61,404 bases of DNA from Hyphomonadaceae bacterium (GCA_016791445.1 JAEUMP010000014.1:1-61404), one strand, 5' to 3'; positions 17,598 through 26,479 are shown, numbered from the stretch's first letter. Notes: generated from the letters alone by a model not told the origin. A program made the numbers and translations.

Positions 17598-17772
17598 GAC
17601 GGCTCCGTTGTTTTAACCATCTTATCCGGTCCTTGTGTCCGGCGCCCGCCGAATTCGGACGGGCTCAATCCTGACAGTCAAGGCCTCCCCCGGTGCCGGC
17701 GCCACAGCCGCCCCCCAAACGCAGCGCGACGCTTGTTCCGCCGCCGGGCTGTGTGTCTATGGTGTGACATTA

Positions 17773-17790
17773 CGGGGCTGAAACGCCCCG
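17773..17790 (+). other. Leader hairpin upstream of the DUF3857 gene
   Basis: CGGGGC and GCCCCG form a perfect 6-bp stem with a TGAAAC loop, 55 bases before the start at 17846. A direct repeat GCGGGCGCT occurs twice at a 12-base step just downstream (17802-17810 and 17814-17822). Role unknown. Confidence 0.3.
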
Positions 17791-17845
17791 AGGGAACTTC
17801 CGCGGGCGCTTCTGCGGGCGCTCCCAAGGGCACTGGGGTTGAGGC

Positions 17846-19879
17846 ATGTCTGGGGCGATCCCCATCACCGGTCCGCAAACGGACCGGGCGCGGATTGCGC
17901 CCGTGCCCGACTGGGTCGTGCACGACCCCTATGACAGCCCAGCGGCGCCTGAAGAGATCTTCGTCGCGGGCGGGCGATGCATGCTGCTCGACGATACGCA
18001 AGTGGACCTGGTCGGTCCGCAGCGCGCCTGGCACGGGCGTTATGTCGAACGGGTGATGACCAACTCCGGCGCCGAGCGCGCCGCGCAATTCTCCGTGCCG
18101 TTCGACCCAATCTGCGAGACCGTGGAAATCCACTTCGTCCGCGTCCGGCGCGGCGACAAGGTGATCGACCACGCGAAGCCGGAGGCCTTCGAGGTGTTCC
18201 GTCGCGAGCGGAGTCTCGAGCGTCTCGTTTTCGACGGACGTCTCACCGTTCACCTCGTGATCCCGGACGTGCGTCCAGGCGATGTCGTCGAGACAAGCTA
18301 CACGATCATCGGCGGCAATCCGATCCTGCGCGGCAAGCATGCGGCTTGGATCGCGTTTGAGTGGGGCCAGGCGATGATGGAGACGCGCCACCGCCTGCGG
18401 ACGCGCGTCGACCGCCCGATCCATTTCCGCGGCGTGAACGGCGCACCCGCGCCGGAAGTGATCGAGGAAAATGGCGTCATCGACCGTCGCTGGCGCGCGG
18501 TGCGTCGCCCTGCGGTCGAAACGGAAGACCTTGCACCGCCGTGGGAGATCTCGCGCGCGGAAATCCAGTTCTCCGAGTTCGACAGCTGGGCGGAAGTCGC
18601 CAATCTGTTCACGCCGCTCTACGAAACCGATACTGCGCTGCCGGACGACCTGCAGGAAGCGGTCGACATGATCGCGCAGAGCGCCGCCTCGCCCGCCGAG
18701 CGCGCCGCCGAAGTTCTGCGCTTCGTCCAGCGCAGCTTGCGCTATCTCTCCCTCTCGATCGCCGAGGGCGGCCTGCAGCCGCGACCGATCGAGACCGCAT
18801 GGACGAGCCGCTACGGCGACTGCAAGGACGCGGCGCGTCTCTACACGGCCATCGCGCGGCGCGTGGGGCTGGACGCGTGCCCAGCGCTCGTCAACACGCG
18901 CCAGGGCGAAGGTTTGAATGAATGGCTGCCGACCGCGTCGGCCTTCGACCACTGCATCGTGCGCGTGATCGTCGACGGCAGGACCTACTGGCTCGATCCG
19001 ACACGCCGGAATCAGGAAGGCGCGCTCGAGCATATCTACAAGGCGTACTATGGCTGGGCGCTGCCGCTGGCGCCAGGAGTGGAGGCGCTGGCCTTCATGG
19101 GGCCGGTCAAGCCCGACCACACCGTCGACGTGAAGGAACGCATTGTATTCGGGCCGAAGCCGAGTTCGCCAGCGACGTACGAATGGCGCACGACGTACTC
19201 TTCCTGGCGCGCCGACGATCTTCGCGAACGCATCGCCAACGAGGGCCTCGGCGCGGTCGCCAAGACCTATCTCCGCCAGTTGCAGGACGTCTGGCCCGGC
19301 CTGGTCGCGCTCGAGCCCATGCGCTTCGAGGACGATCCGACGAACAATCGCCTGACCACCATTGAACGCTATGAAATTCCGGCGCCGTGGAAGCGGGTGG
19401 AAGGCGGTCGCGTGGAGTTTGCGACCAAGGACTATTTCATCAGCGCCGATCTCTCGGACCTGCCCGCCAACGGCCCGCGCAAGCGCGATGTGCACCTCGG
19501 GCGCCCGCGTGAGGCGACGCGGACGGTGGAGCTTGAATTGCCGGTGAACTGGCCGTCCGACGGCTGGAACGTGGCGGTCGAGGCGCCCGGCGCACTCTAC
19601 GAGACTGCACTGCAGCGCGACCGCAAAAAGAAGCGCCTCTTCACACTGACCCAACGCCTGCGCGTGGAGCGCGACACCATGCCGGCGGCCGATGCGCCGC
19701 GCTATGTCGAACTCGTCGCCGCCATGCGGAAGGGCTCGGATGTGGTGATCACGTCGGCGACGGCCGGCGACGCCTTCGCCAAGTCGGGGCCGCGCGCGAA
19801 CTGGCTGGATGCGCTGCGCCTGACATTCATCGTGGCGGTCGTGCTCTTCGCAATCGTGCGGCTTCTCGGGACCGGCTGA
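17846..19879 (+). CDS. DUF3857 / transglutaminase-like protein
   Basis: The 677-residue product has an N-terminal DUF3857 beta domain (about residues 40-235), then a transglutaminase-like cysteine-protease fold with the triad in order: Cys326 (RYGDCKDAARL), His369 (SAFDHCIV) and Asp384 (YWLDPTRR). A C-terminal domain follows, with one TM helix at about residues 651-672 near the very end. The family is thought to act on proteins or peptides at the envelope, with no defined substrate. No clear signal peptide is present, so orientation is uncertain. GAGG precedes the ATG by 1-2 bases, a weak RBS. A small membrane protein gene follows 47 bases later and is likely co-transcribed. Confidence 0.88.
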   Translation: MSGAIPITGPQTDRARIAPVPDWVVHDPYDSPAAPEEIFVAGGRCMLLDDTQVDLVGPQRAWHGRYVERVMTNSGAERAAQFSVPFDPICETVEIHFVRVRRGDKVIDHAKPEAFEVFRRERSLERLVFDGRLTVHLVIPDVRPGDVVETSYTIIGGNPILRGKHAAWIAFEWGQAMMETRHRLRTRVDRPIHFRGVNGAPAPEVIEENGVIDRRWRAVRRPAVETEDLAPPWEISRAEIQFSEFDSWAEVANLFTPLYETDTALPDDLQEAVDMIAQSAASPAERAAEVLRFVQRSLRYLSLSIAEGGLQPRPIETAWTSRYGDCKDAARLYTAIARRVGLDACPALVNTRQGEGLNEWLPTASAFDHCIVRVIVDGRTYWLDPTRRNQEGALEHIYKAYYGWALPLAPGVEALAFMGPVKPDHTVDVKERIVFGPKPSSPATYEWRTTYSSWRADDLRERIANEGLGAVAKTYLRQLQDVWPGLVALEPMRFEDDPTNNRLTTIERYEIPAPWKRVEGGRVEFATKDYFISADLSDLPANGPRKRDVHLGRPREATRTVELELPVNWPSDGWNVAVEAPGALYETALQRDRKKKRLFTLTQRLRVERDTMPAADAPRYVELVAAMRKGSDVVITSATAGDAFAKSGPRANWLDALRLTFIVAVVLFAIVRLLGTG

Positions 19880-19926
19880 CCCCCTTTCCGGCGGCGGCGC
19901 GCCTCCAGGTCGAGGACGGAAACGCC

Positions 19927-20385
19927 ATGACGAGAAATCTCTATTGCAATCCTCGCGCCTGGCGCGCGCGCATCGCGCAGGCCGCCATCTGGCTCGGCGT
20001 CGTCGCGATCGGGGCCATACCGTTCACGACACCCTCCATCACGCCGCAGGAAACCTTGATCGCCTACCTGTTCGTCGCCCTCGCCGTCGCCGCCGCAGTG
20101 GGGGTGGAAATCTATCTGCGCCGCTATGTGTCGGCGATCGACGCGGACGCGAACGGCGTCGTCTTCACCACGCTCACCACGTTCGGGCGCAAGCAGATCC
20201 GGCACGGGCGCGGCGAGATTCGCCACGCGGGTCGTCGCCACGACAAGGCGCGTTTTGGCGCCGCGCCGAGCGTCGACAACCACTGGATCGCGCTGCACAC
20301 GGCCGCCGGAAAGTTCGCCTTCGTGCTCGACGTCACGCCGCCGGCGACGATGGATGACGATGCGCTGCGCAAGGCGCTCGGCTGA
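19927..20385 (+). CDS. Small membrane protein with cytoplasmic PH-like tail, 152 aa
   Basis: Two TM helices (about residues 18-36 and 43-62) are followed by a beta-rich soluble tail of about 85 residues (YVSAIDADANGVVFTTLTTF). This is the layout of small bacterial PH-domain-like membrane proteins, but I cannot assign a family. It follows the DUF3857/transglutaminase gene by 47 bases. Its TGA directly abuts the stop of the convergent DASS transporter (TGATCA at 20383-20388), leaving no intergenic base. Function unknown. Confidence 0.7.
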   Translation: MTRNLYCNPRAWRARIAQAAIWLGVVAIGAIPFTTPSITPQETLIAYLFVALAVAAAVGVEIYLRRYVSAIDADANGVVFTTLTTFGRKQIRHGRGEIRHAGRRHDKARFGAAPSVDNHWIALHTAAGKFAFVLDVTPPATMDDDALRKALG

Positions 20386-21852
20386 TCAACCGAACATCCG
20401 CGGCGCGATCCACATGCCGACGGCGGTGAGAATGAGCAGCGCCGCTAAGTTCAGCCCGGCGCCGCGCCGGATCATCTGCGCCACCGTCGTCTTGCCCGTA
20501 CCGTAGGCGACCGCGTTCGGACCCGTGCCTGTGGGCATCATGAAGGCGCACGACGCAGCGATCGCGGCAGGCACGATCATCGTCACCGGCTCGATGCCCG
20601 TAGCCACGGAAAGCACGCCGAGCACCGGCAACAGCATGGTGATCGACGCGACGTTGGACATGAACTCCGTCAGCACCAGCACAAGCGCCGTCACCGCCAG
20701 CACGATGAGGACAGGCGGCGCGCCGGCAAGGACATCGAGTTGCCCGCCAAGCCAGTCCGCGAGTTTGGTGCGCTGCATCGCCTCGGCAAGCGAGAGTCCG
20801 CCGCCATAGAGCAACATCACGCCCCACGGTGCGCGCGTGGCTTCGGGCCAGGTGAGCAGCGGCCGTTTGGGCGCCGACGGCCCCGCCGGGATCACCATCA
20901 TCGCGATGGCGCCCGCGATCACGATGCTCATGTCCGTCACGCCTGTCAGGCCGAGATTGGTGCGCAGGAATTCGCCGCCGACCCATAGCGAGATCACCAT
21001 CGCAAAGACCCACAGCACGCGCTTCTCCGGCGTGGTGATGGCGCCCAGCCCTGAAAGTTCGCGGCGCACTTCCTGCGCGGCGCCCTCTTCCGCACCGCCC
21101 TTCAAGCCCATGCGCCACGTCACAACCATCCACGCGACGGGAATGAGACAAAGCACCGTAGGAATGCCGAGCGCCATCCAGTCCGCAAACGTCACCGTCC
21201 GGCCGAGACTGTCCTTCAACCAGGCCATCGCGATAAGATTGGTCGGCGTGCCGATCGGCGTCGCGAGGCCGCCGATGGAGGCCGCGTAAGCGACGCCCAG
21301 CACCATCGCGGCAGCGAACCTGTCGCGCGCCGCGCCCGCAGCGGCGGCCGCCGCCGTCGAAATCGCGATGGGCATCATCATCAGCGCCGTGGAGGTGTTC
21401 GAAATCCACATGGAGATAAACGCCGTCGTCAGCATGAACCCCAGCACCATCGTGCGCGGTCGGTCTCCGACGCGCGCGAGCACGTTCAGGGCAATGCGCC
21501 GGTGGAGATCCCAGCGTTCGATCGCGAGCGCCGTGAATGATCCGCCGAGGAGCAGCAGAACGATCGGATTGGCATAAGGCGCAGCCGCCTGACGCTCGTT
21601 CCCGGCGCCCGCCAGCGGAATGACGACGAGCGGGAGAAGAGCGGTCGCTGCGATAGGTATCGCCTCTGTGGCCCACCATGTGGCCATCCAGGCCGCGAGG
21701 CCCGCAATGCGCAGCGCCTCCACGGGCAGCCCGTCGCTGGCGGGAGCCAGAGAAATGAGCAGAAAAAGCGCCGGACCGAGCCAGAAGCCGATGCGCTGCG
21801 CGGGCGTCCGCTGCGGCGGCGCGGCAGTCGCCGCGTCAGTGATCGCCGTCAC
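20386..21852 (-). CDS. DASS-family (SLC13) sodium/dicarboxylate symporter
   Basis: The 488-residue membrane protein has about 11-12 TM segments and both sodium/substrate motifs of the divalent-anion:Na+ symporter family: ISNTSTALMMMPIA (SNT) in the first half, and MPTGTGPNAVAYGTGK in the second half. The family signature GGLATPIGTPTN is also present. It should import succinate-like C4-dicarboxylates with sodium. I chose the GTG at 21850-21852, which overlaps the upstream zinc-finger gene by 17 bases; an ATG at 21924 would overlap it by 89 bases and add a non-hydrophobic extension. Co-transcription with the zinc-finger gene is likely. Confidence 0.9.
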   Translation of the reverse strand: MTAITDAATAAPPQRTPAQRIGFWLGPALFLLISLAPASDGLPVEALRIAGLAAWMATWWATEAIPIAATALLPLVVIPLAGAGNERQAAAPYANPIVLLLLGGSFTALAIERWDLHRRIALNVLARVGDRPRTMVLGFMLTTAFISMWISNTSTALMMMPIAISTAAAAAAGAARDRFAAAMVLGVAYAASIGGLATPIGTPTNLIAMAWLKDSLGRTVTFADWMALGIPTVLCLIPVAWMVVTWRMGLKGGAEEGAAQEVRRELSGLGAITTPEKRVLWVFAMVISLWVGGEFLRTNLGLTGVTDMSIVIAGAIAMMVIPAGPSAPKRPLLTWPEATRAPWGVMLLYGGGLSLAEAMQRTKLADWLGGQLDVLAGAPPVLIVLAVTALVLVLTEFMSNVASITMLLPVLGVLSVATGIEPVTMIVPAAIAASCAFMMPTGTGPNAVAYGTGKTTVAQMIRRGAGLNLAALLILTAVGMWIAPRMFG

Positions 21853-22063
21853 CGGCGCCCGCCGCGAGAGTGTACCGGCGGTCGCAATATAGGCATTCAA
21901 CGAAGTCCGCGTCGCCCATATCATAGAACACGACCGGATGACCCAGCGCGCCGCCGCCGCCGTCGCACTTCACCCGGCGCGACGAGACCGTGATCACCTC
22001 GGGCGCGGGGAGCGCGTCGGGCGCGCCCGGCGTCGTCTGCGCATCGGCGTGATGGTTGGCCAT
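21836..22063 (-). CDS. zf-CHCC zinc-finger protein (NDUFS6-like)
   Basis: The 75-residue protein ends in a C-H-C-C zinc motif: Cys in RRVKCDGGGGALGHPVV with the His of GHP, then ECLYCDRRY. This is the pattern of the zf-CHCC family. In alphaproteobacteria and mitochondria a member (NDUFS6) is an accessory subunit of respiratory complex I, but free-standing copies are not always proven subunits. The ATG at 22061-22063 is used because only sequence from there is family-like. It is divergent from the ABC ATPase gene (108 bases between the two starts) and overlaps the DASS transporter start. Confidence 0.85.
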   Translation of the reverse strand: MANHHADAQTTPGAPDALPAPEVITVSSRRVKCDGGGGALGHPVVFYDMGDADFVECLYCDRRYTLAAGAGDGDH

Positions 22064-22170
22064 GACTTCAAAGCTCTGTGATTGAATTCGTCTGCGACGC
22101 CCCGTACCTAGAGCGCGCCGCCGCAGCGCGTCAACGCGCCCGGATGCGGCGCCTGCCTCAAGGTCATTCC

Positions 22171-23124
22171 ATGCGCGATCCAAGCCCGCACGCCCCCGAC
22201 TTCGCCATAAGGGCGGAGGGGCTGGAAAAGACCTACCGGGGCGACCGCAAGACTCCGCCAAAACGGGCGCTCAAGGGCATTGATCTGGCCATCCCGCGCG
22301 GTTCGTTCTTCGGGTTGCTCGGCCCGAACGGCGCCGGCAAATCGACGTTCATCAATATCCTAGGCGGGCTCGTCGTGAAGAGCGGCGGCAAGGCGTCGAT
22401 CTGGGGCTACGACATCGACGCCGACCCGCGCAACGCCCGCGGCGCTATCGGCATCGTGCCGCAGGAACTCAACATGGATCCCTTCTTCTCCCCTTGGGAG
22501 TCGCTGGAGATGCAGGCGGGATTTTACGGCGTGCCGAAGGCGGAGCGACGCAGCGAGGAAATCCTCAAGGCGGTCGGGCTCTGGGACAAGAAGGACGCCT
22601 ATGCACGCACGCTTTCGGGCGGGATGAAACGACGCCTGCTCGTGGCGAAGGCGCTGGTGCATGCGCCGCCGGTGGTGGTGCTCGATGAGCCGACCGCGGG
22701 CGTCGATGTGGAACTGCGCCGTCAGCTGTGGGCTTATGTGAAGGAACTCCACGCGCAGGGCACGACGATCGTGCTCACCACTCACTATCTCGAAGAAGCG
22801 CAGGAGCTCTGCGACACCATCGCGATCATCAACCACGGCGAAGTCATCGCCTGCGAACCGACGCCGCAAATCCTGAGCCGCCTTGACAGGCGGACGCTCG
22901 TCATCGCGCCACAGGCCGAACTCAGCGCACTCCCCGCCGGTCTCGACGGCCTCGACGCCACGCTCCGCAAGGACGGCGCGCTGGCGATATCCTACGCGAG
23001 TTCCCAGACAGTCGAGAGCCTGCTCGAGCGCGTGAAGGCCGCAGGCGTCTCCATCAAGGATCTGAAGACCGAGGAACCGGACCTCGAGGACGTCTTCGTC
23101 TCCATGACCAGCGCGCCGGGATAG
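22171..23124 (+). CDS. ABC transporter ATP-binding protein (ABC-2 exporter type)
   Basis: The 317-residue ATPase has Walker A GPNGAGKST, the signature LSGGMKRRLL, Walker B VVVLDEPTAGVD, and an H-loop at TTHYLEEA. A C-terminal extension of about 80 residues is typical of the DrrA/YadG-like ATPases of ABC-2 exporters. No permease gene adjoins it: downstream is the nitroreductase operon and upstream a divergent zinc-finger gene. The partner must be encoded elsewhere or be absent. The ATG at 22171 has AAGGT at suitable spacing; in-frame upstream ATGs would add unrelated sequence. Confidence 0.92.
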   Translation: MRDPSPHAPDFAIRAEGLEKTYRGDRKTPPKRALKGIDLAIPRGSFFGLLGPNGAGKSTFINILGGLVVKSGGKASIWGYDIDADPRNARGAIGIVPQELNMDPFFSPWESLEMQAGFYGVPKAERRSEEILKAVGLWDKKDAYARTLSGGMKRRLLVAKALVHAPPVVVLDEPTAGVDVELRRQLWAYVKELHAQGTTIVLTTHYLEEAQELCDTIAIINHGEVIACEPTPQILSRLDRRTLVIAPQAELSALPAGLDGLDATLRKDGALAISYASSQTVESLLERVKAAGVSIKDLKTEEPDLEDVFVSMTSAPG

Positions 23125-23144
23125 GGCGCAAGGACGGCCAGGCC

Positions 23145-23173
23145 TTGACCCCGCCTATTTCGTTCAATATTGA
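23145..23173 (+). promoter_or_regulatory. Predicted sigma-70 type promoter of the nitroreductase operon
   Basis: TTGACC (23145-23150) and TATTGA (23168-23173) are separated by exactly 17 bases. This places transcription start near 23180, about 27 bases before the ATG at 23207. The -10 hexamer lies inside the first operator-like palindrome, an ideal arrangement for repression. Confidence 0.6.
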
Positions 23174-23196
23174 ATTATCTAGTTCAACGCTGAACT
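23163..23196. promoter_or_regulatory. Two phased inverted repeats, candidate MarR operators
   Basis: TTCAATATTGAA (23163-23174) is a perfect 12-bp palindrome. AGTTCA-ACGC-TGAACT (23181-23196) is a perfect 6-bp-arm inverted repeat. Both share the TTCA/TGAA core and their centres are 20 bp apart, two helical turns, on the same DNA face. They overlap the predicted -10 and transcription start of the operon that encodes a MarR regulator, so autoregulation is the simplest reading. Confidence 0.65.
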
Positions 23197-23206
23197 GGAG
23201 CGATCG

Positions 23207-24349
23207 ATGCTGTCCCGTCGCCATGTCCTTATGTTTCTCGCCACCGCTCCCGCTCTTGCCGGCCTCGGCGCCTGCGCGCCTGCGGGCCTGCCCGATCCAG
23301 TCGCCGCATGGCGCACGCCCGGGGCCGGGGAAACGGACCCTCGCCGCCACGCGCTCGCACACGCCATCCTCGCCCCCAACCCGCACAACAAGCAGCCCTG
23401 GCTCATCGACCTGCCCGGCGCGGATGAAATCGTGCTGACGCCCGATCTGACGCGGATGCTGCCCGTGACCGACCCGCCGAACCGGCAGATCGTCATCGGC
23501 TGCGGCGCCTTCCTCGAGCTGCTCGACCTTGCCGCCCGCGAGAACGGCCATCGCGCGGAGATTTCCTTGTGGCCCGAGGGCGAACCGCAACCGGTGTTGG
23601 ACACGCGACCGATCGCGCATATCCGGCTGGTGAAGGACGCTGGCGTCGCGAAAGACCCCCTCTACCGCCACATCACCGCGCGCCGCACCAACCGCGAACC
23701 TTTCGACGTCACCCGCCTGCCCGCCGCCGCCGATCTCGACGCTGTGGTCGCGGCTGCACGTCGCGGCGGTCTCACCGCAGAAAAGCTCGTCGAATCCGAC
23801 GGCGTGGCGAAACTTCGGGATCTCGTATGGCGCGGCTGGACGCGCGAGATGGCGACGCCAGCGGCGTTGAAGGAGAGCGTTGACGTCATGCGGATCGGCG
23901 CCCGCGAAATCGCAACGCACCGGGACGGGATTTCGATGGACGGTCCGATGATCGAAGCACTGAAGGCGCTCGGCATGCTGTCGCGCGAGGCCATGCTCGA
24001 TCCGAACTCGCAAGCCAACAAGCAGGGCGCCGCGATCTGGAAACCGCTCGCGGAAACCGCGCCCGCCTTCTTCTGGATGCGCGGCGCCGACAATTCCCGT
24101 GCGACGCAGATCGCGGTTGGACGCGCCTATGCACGCGCCAATCTGGAAGCCACCGCGCGCGGCCTTGCCATGCACCCATGGAGCATGGCGCTGCAGGAAT
24201 ATCCCGAGATCGCCGATCTCTATGCCGAACAGCAGGCGATGCTGGGGGGCACGGCGGCCGCCCCGGTGCAAATGCTGGCGCGGATCGGCTATGGCAGGGA
24301 CGTGAAACCCGCCCCGCGCCGGGGACTATCGGAACATCTCAAGGCATGA
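23207..24349 (+). CDS. Nitroreductase-fold protein with twin-arginine-like signal (Acg-type)
   Basis: The 380-residue protein begins MLSRRHVLMFLATAPALAGL with a Cys at residue 23 (GACAP). It could be a Tat-exported protein or a lipoprotein. The core shows the Acg-type flavin nitroreductase pattern: AILAPNPHNKQPW near residue 60, ITARRTNREPF at about 160, then a second half with AIWKPLAETAPAFFW. Members bind FMN, and some lack reductase activity and instead sequester flavin. GGAG lies 6 bases before the ATG. The gene is first in an operon with marR (ATGA overlap) and the YcaQ-like glycosylase. Substrate unknown. Confidence 0.8.
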   Translation: MLSRRHVLMFLATAPALAGLGACAPAGLPDPVAAWRTPGAGETDPRRHALAHAILAPNPHNKQPWLIDLPGADEIVLTPDLTRMLPVTDPPNRQIVIGCGAFLELLDLAARENGHRAEISLWPEGEPQPVLDTRPIAHIRLVKDAGVAKDPLYRHITARRTNREPFDVTRLPAAADLDAVVAAARRGGLTAEKLVESDGVAKLRDLVWRGWTREMATPAALKESVDVMRIGAREIATHRDGISMDGPMIEALKALGMLSREAMLDPNSQANKQGAAIWKPLAETAPAFFWMRGADNSRATQIAVGRAYARANLEATARGLAMHPWSMALQEYPEIADLYAEQQAMLGGTAAAPVQMLARIGYGRDVKPAPRRGLSEHLKA

Positions 24350-24822
24350 CCAAGACCGCCGGGACGCCGCTACGCTATCCCGAAACCGATCCTGACGCCT
24401 TCAAGGTGCTGAACGAGATCGGCATCATCGCGCAGCTTGCGCGCGTCGAACTGGAGCGCGCCACGGGCGATGCGTTATCGGGCGCGGGCTTTTCGGTGCT
24501 GAACCATCTCGCGCGGCTGCACGGCCCATGGGCCCCTGCACGCCTCGCGCGCGCCTTCCAGGTGACGAAGGGCGCCATGACCAACACGCTCCAGCGCCTT
24601 GAAGCCGAAAGCTATGTGAAGATTGCCGACGATCCTCAGGATGGTCGCGCCAAGCATGTCACGATCACGTCAAAGGGGCTGAAAGCGCGCGACGCCGCAC
24701 TCGCACGGCTTGCGCCGAGGCTGACCGCCCTCACCAGAAATGTCGGTACTGAGACGCTCAAGGACCTGCTGCCAGGTCTCGCACGCCTGCGGGCCGAACT
24801 CGATGCTGCGCGCGACGCATGA
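24346..24822 (+). CDS. MarR-family transcriptional regulator
   Basis: The 158-residue product has the MarR winged helix: helices before about residue 40, then the recognition region (LARAFQVTKGAMTNTLQRLE) and the wing with the conserved D-x-R motif (DDPQDGRAKHVTIT). The long C-terminal dimer helix is also present. The ATG overlaps the nitroreductase stop (ATGA) and its own stop overlaps the next start in the same way, so all three genes are translationally coupled. The probable targets are the two palindromes in front of the operon. There is no conserved redox Cys of the OhrR type, which suggests a small-molecule rather than peroxide ligand. Confidence 0.92.
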   Translation: MTKTAGTPLRYPETDPDAFKVLNEIGIIAQLARVELERATGDALSGAGFSVLNHLARLHGPWAPARLARAFQVTKGAMTNTLQRLEAESYVKIADDPQDGRAKHVTITSKGLKARDAALARLAPRLTALTRNVGTETLKDLLPGLARLRAELDAARDA

Positions 24823-26021
24823 AGCCGCCGCGAAGCACGGAAATCTCAGCCGCCGAAGCCCGCCGCATCGCGATCGCTGCGCAGGGGTTCGTCGCCGAGC
24901 GTCCCGGGTCCGTGACGCGCCGCCATGTGCGCGCGCTCGCCGAGCGCCTCGGCGCCATCCAGATCGACAGCGTCAATGTCGTCGCGCGCTCGCACTATCT
25001 CCCGCCCTTCGCGCGCCTCGGCGCCTACCGACATGCGACCCTGGAAGACTGTGCGTGGGGCAAGAGGCCCGATCTCTTTGAATACTGGGGGCACGCGGCC
25101 TCGCTCATGCCGGTGGCGACGCAGCCTCTCTTCCGCTGGCGGATGGCGCAGGCCGAGCATCGCAACATCTGGGGCACGCGCGCGATCGACAAGGAATTCC
25201 GCGCCTACGCCGAGGGCATTCTCAAGACCATCGAGACGCGGGGCCCCGTAACGGGCGGCGATTTTGCCGAAGACCGCAAGGCGCCGGGCTGGTGGAACTG
25301 GTCCAAAGGCAAACAGGCGCTGGAGTGGCTCTTCTATGCGGGCCGCATTACCACGCGCACGCGCCGCAACTTCGAGCGCGTCTATGATCTCGCCGAGCGC
25401 GTCCTGCCCGAGAATGTCACGCGCGCGCCGACGCCTGCAGTCGAGGATGCGCACCGCGCGCTTCTGTTGATCGCCGCGCGCGCCTATGGGGTCGCGACCG
25501 AGACGGATTTGCGCGATTATTTCCGGATGCCGGTCGCCGAAACGCGCGCGCGCCTTGTAGAACTGGTGGAGTCCGGCGCACTGCGACAGGTCAATGTCGA
25601 GGGCTGGGACAAGCCCGCCTTCCTGCACCCCGACGCAAAGCGACCCCGCAACGGCGCGAGCGGCGCGCTGCTCTCGCCGTTCGACTCCCTGATCTGGTTT
25701 CGCGCGCGCACGGAGCGGCTCTTCGGCACACGCGTCAAGCTCGAGATCTACACGCCGGCGGCGGAGCGCCAGCACGGCTACTACGTGCTGCCGTTCCTGA
25801 AAGGCGATGCAATCGCCGCGCGCGTGGACCTGAAGAGCGACCGGCACGCGGGCGTGCTCCGCGTGCAGGCGGCGCATCTGGAACCCGGCGCGCCACGCGC
25901 GGAGACGGTGGACGCACTGGCGTCGGAACTGCGCGACATGTCGATGTGGCTGGGGCTGGATGGCGTCGTCGTCGCACGCCGCGGGGACATTTCGGCGCCG
26001 CTGGCGCGCGCGCTGCGCTAG
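24819..26021 (+). CDS. YcaQ/AlkX-like winged-helix DNA glycosylase (HTH_42 family)
   Basis: The 400-residue protein matches the HTH_42 DNA glycosylase superfamily: an N-terminal winged helix with RLGAIQIDSVNVVARSHYLP, then LFEYWGHAASLMP, and C-terminal SPFDSLIWFRARTERLFG. The catalytic Q-x-D motif (Gln48-Ile-Asp50) is of the YcaQ class, which removes alkylated purines and unhooks interstrand crosslinks; the AlkZ class has Q-x-Q. The ATG overlaps the marR stop (ATGA), placing the enzyme in a MarR/nitroreductase operon. Its stop shares CTAG with the convergent nfeD gene. Activity is inferred from motif and family only. Confidence 0.88.
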   Translation: MKPPRSTEISAAEARRIAIAAQGFVAERPGSVTRRHVRALAERLGAIQIDSVNVVARSHYLPPFARLGAYRHATLEDCAWGKRPDLFEYWGHAASLMPVATQPLFRWRMAQAEHRNIWGTRAIDKEFRAYAEGILKTIETRGPVTGGDFAEDRKAPGWWNWSKGKQALEWLFYAGRITTRTRRNFERVYDLAERVLPENVTRAPTPAVEDAHRALLLIAARAYGVATETDLRDYFRMPVAETRARLVELVESGALRQVNVEGWDKPAFLHPDAKRPRNGASGALLSPFDSLIWFRARTERLFGTRVKLEIYTPAAERQHGYYVLPFLKGDAIAARVDLKSDRHAGVLRVQAAHLEPGAPRAETVDALASELRDMSMWLGLDGVVVARRGDISAPLARALR

Positions 26022-26479
26022 GCGCGACGCACGACTTTCAGCGTGGCGCCGTCCACCGCGAGGATGGAGACTGCGTCGCCGGCGCCGATGGCGTCATCGC
26101 TCTCCGCGCGCCACTCCGTGTCGCCGAGTCTCACGCGTCCGACGCCGTGCTCGAACGCGACAGCGGCCACGCCGGACGTACCGATGAGCATCTTGCCCCG
26201 GTCGTTCAGCTCCTTGTCGCCGCCCTTGAGCCATTTGCCCTTCAGATAGCGCCGGCCGGAAACGGTCAGGCCGATGGTGGCGACGCCGAAAGCGAAGAGC
26301 TGGAAGGGCAATCCGAGCGGAAACAACAGCAGCAACAGCGCCGTCAGCCACGCGGCCACGGCCGGCCAGAGCAGGTAGGTGGTCCCCGTCGAAATTTCGG
26401 CGATGAGCAGCACCAGTCCGATCCCGAACCAGTGCCACGGGGTCACTTCCGCGAAGAATGAGGCGATCGAGCTGTCCAT
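26018..26479 (-). CDS. NfeD-family membrane protein (short form)
   Basis: The 153-residue protein has two or three TM helices (about residues 16-36 and 40-75) and a C-terminal OB-fold domain of about 70 residues (MLIGTSGVAAVAF; VGRVRLGDTEW; DAVSILAVDGATLKV). This is the short NfeD architecture without a ClpP-type protease. NfeD proteins usually pair with an SPFH protein, and one is encoded directly upstream with a 49-base gap. The two probably form a membrane-microdomain complex. The stop overlaps the convergent glycosylase gene by 4 bases (CTAG). Confidence 0.9.
   Translation of the reverse strand: MDSSIASFFAEVTPWHWFGIGLVLLIAEISTGTTYLLWPAVAAWLTALLLLLFPLGLPFQLFAFGVATIGLTVSGRRYLKGKWLKGGDKELNDRGKMLIGTSGVAAVAFEHGVGRVRLGDTEWRAESDDAIGAGDAVSILAVDGATLKVVRRA

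Noticed and set aside
17678-19654. Long minus-strand frame across the DUF3857 gene
   Set aside because: It is fully antisense to a gene with intact catalytic motifs and has the Arg/His/Asp-rich composition of a shadow frame.
21853-21924. Upstream ATG start for the DASS transporter
   Set aside because: It would overlap the zinc-finger gene by 89 bases and add a polar extension. The GTG at 21850-21852 overlaps by only 17 bases.
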